Positions 13,477 to 13,911 of a stretch of 13,911 nucleotides of DNA are shown piece after piece (the first letter of the stretch is position 1; every line of letters begins with the position of its first letter). This DNA is from Holophagales bacterium UBA2201 (GTDB lineage Bacteria; Acidobacteriota; Thermoanaerobaculia; UBA2201). A model generated the notes under the pieces. That model had not been told where the DNA came from, did not search any database, and saw nothing but the letters and a program-made list of their open reading frames with translations. The stretch lies in assembly GCA_002327305.1 (NCBI GenBank), contig DCUZ01000034.1, forward strand, positions 8,550 to 22,460. Reading direction: 5' to 3'. A program made the translations under genes and the position numbers.

Positions 13477-13911
13477 GGATTTCCCCGTCATCTTTTTGAG
13501 ATCCAAAACCTCATCGATCTTCTTCTTCGGCAACAGATTCTTCTCCAGCAGGAGCTGGCGGATGGTCTTGCCGGTGGCCTTTGCTTCTTTGACGAGGGCC
13601 GCGGCGCGGTCGTAGCCGATCAATGGGTTCAACGCCGTGGCGACGCTGGGGCTCAGCTCGGCGTAGCGGCGGCACCGATTCTTGTCCGCCTTGATGCCCC
13701 GAACGCATTTCTCGTCGAAGAGCTTGCATGCCGCGGCCAGCAATTCGATGCTCTCGAGGATGTTCTTGCCCATGACCGGCATCATGGTGTTCAACTCCAG
13801 GTGGCCGGAGAGCCCCGCCACCGCGACGGCGGCGTCGTTGCCGATGGCCTGGGCAGCGACCTGGGCCACGACCTCGGGGATGATCGGGTTGACCTTGCCC
13901 GGCATGATGGA
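13474..13911 (-). CDS. Aspartase/fumarase superfamily lyase, C-terminal part (probable aspartate ammonia-lyase)
   Basis: The visible 145 residues begin inside the superfamily signature: the window edge cuts just before SIMPGKVNP, of GSSxMPxKxN, the mobile catalytic loop. Downstream, GHLELNTMMPVMGKNILESIELL, GIKADKNRCRRYAELSPSVATALNPLIGY and KEAKATGKTIRQLLLEKNLL...IDEVLDLKKMTG match the C-terminal domain of class II fumarase and aspartase. The details lean to aspartate ammonia-lyase (aspartate to fumarate plus ammonia): the GIxAxxxxCRRY form and TGKTIRQLLLEK. Fumarase is not excluded without the N-terminal half. The 5' part lies beyond the right edge. The TAG stop opens a heptamer array, with a hairpin-T5 terminator after it. 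Confidence 0.85.
   Translation of the reverse strand, partial: SIMPGKVNPIIPEVVAQVAAQAIGNDAAVAVAGLSGHLELNTMMPVMGKNILESIELLAAACKLFDEKCVRGIKADKNRCRRYAELSPSVATALNPLIGYDRAAALVKEAKATGKTIRQLLLEKNLLPKKKIDEVLDLKKMTGKS

Overview
The window is GC-rich bacterial chromosome. Long false open frames run opposite most real genes, as expected at high GC. A two-PDZ HtrA protease, an NtrC-type sigma-54 activator and an Lnb/DUF4105-type envelope protein suggest a Gram-negative-type bacterium. Several intergenic spaces carry palindromic elements and degenerate 7-bp tandem repeats. My impression is that such elements are common in Acidobacteriota and similar environmental lineages, but the sequence alone does not fix the taxon.

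Left part (1-4500), all on the minus strand. A LarE-type sulfur transferase is followed 17 bp later by a two-PDZ HtrA/DegQ protease. Downstream of htrA, between it and the next gene, lie three copies of a palindrome at 47-bp spacing; in the htrA reading direction two of them are followed at once by five T's and look like tandem intrinsic terminators. Next comes an NtrC-family response regulator, probably with its own promoter, whose 3' end overlaps the start of pyrE by 11 bp. The pyrE stop codon is the first unit of a heptamer repeat array that runs off the left edge.

Middle (4501-8456), plus strand. The larE/mttB divergent intergenic region holds two heptamer arrays and an inverted repeat. 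It leads into a four-gene operon in which every junction overlaps: an MttB-superfamily methyltransferase without pyrrolysine, a stand-alone relative of the MetH activation domain, a corrinoid protein (MtaC/MtbC type), and a zinc-type homocysteine S-methyltransferase. Together these look like a MetH taken apart into separate polypeptides, with the folate module replaced by an MttB-type enzyme. The inferred route moves a methyl group from a quaternary amine or similar donor, through cob(I)alamin, to homocysteine, giving methionine without methyl-tetrahydrofolate. This is the most interesting system in the window.

Right-middle (8457-12488), plus strand. A strong promoter precedes rpsO-pnp (ribosomal protein S15 and polynucleotide phosphorylase). 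After these come a four-helix membrane protein of unknown function and a DUF4105/Lnb_N-like protein.

Right end (12489-13911). A less GC-rich patch contains a 129-aa membrane protein gene bracketed by a perfect 12-bp direct repeat, a 5'-truncated gene remnant on the minus strand, two short hairpins, one of which looks like the terminator of the last gene, and another heptamer array. The array abuts the stop codon of an aspartase/fumarase-superfamily gene that enters from the right edge.

A thread across the window is a family of arrays of consensus TNNNNRG with a strict 7-bp period. Three of the five begin exactly at the TAG stop codon of the upstream gene and run in its sense direction.
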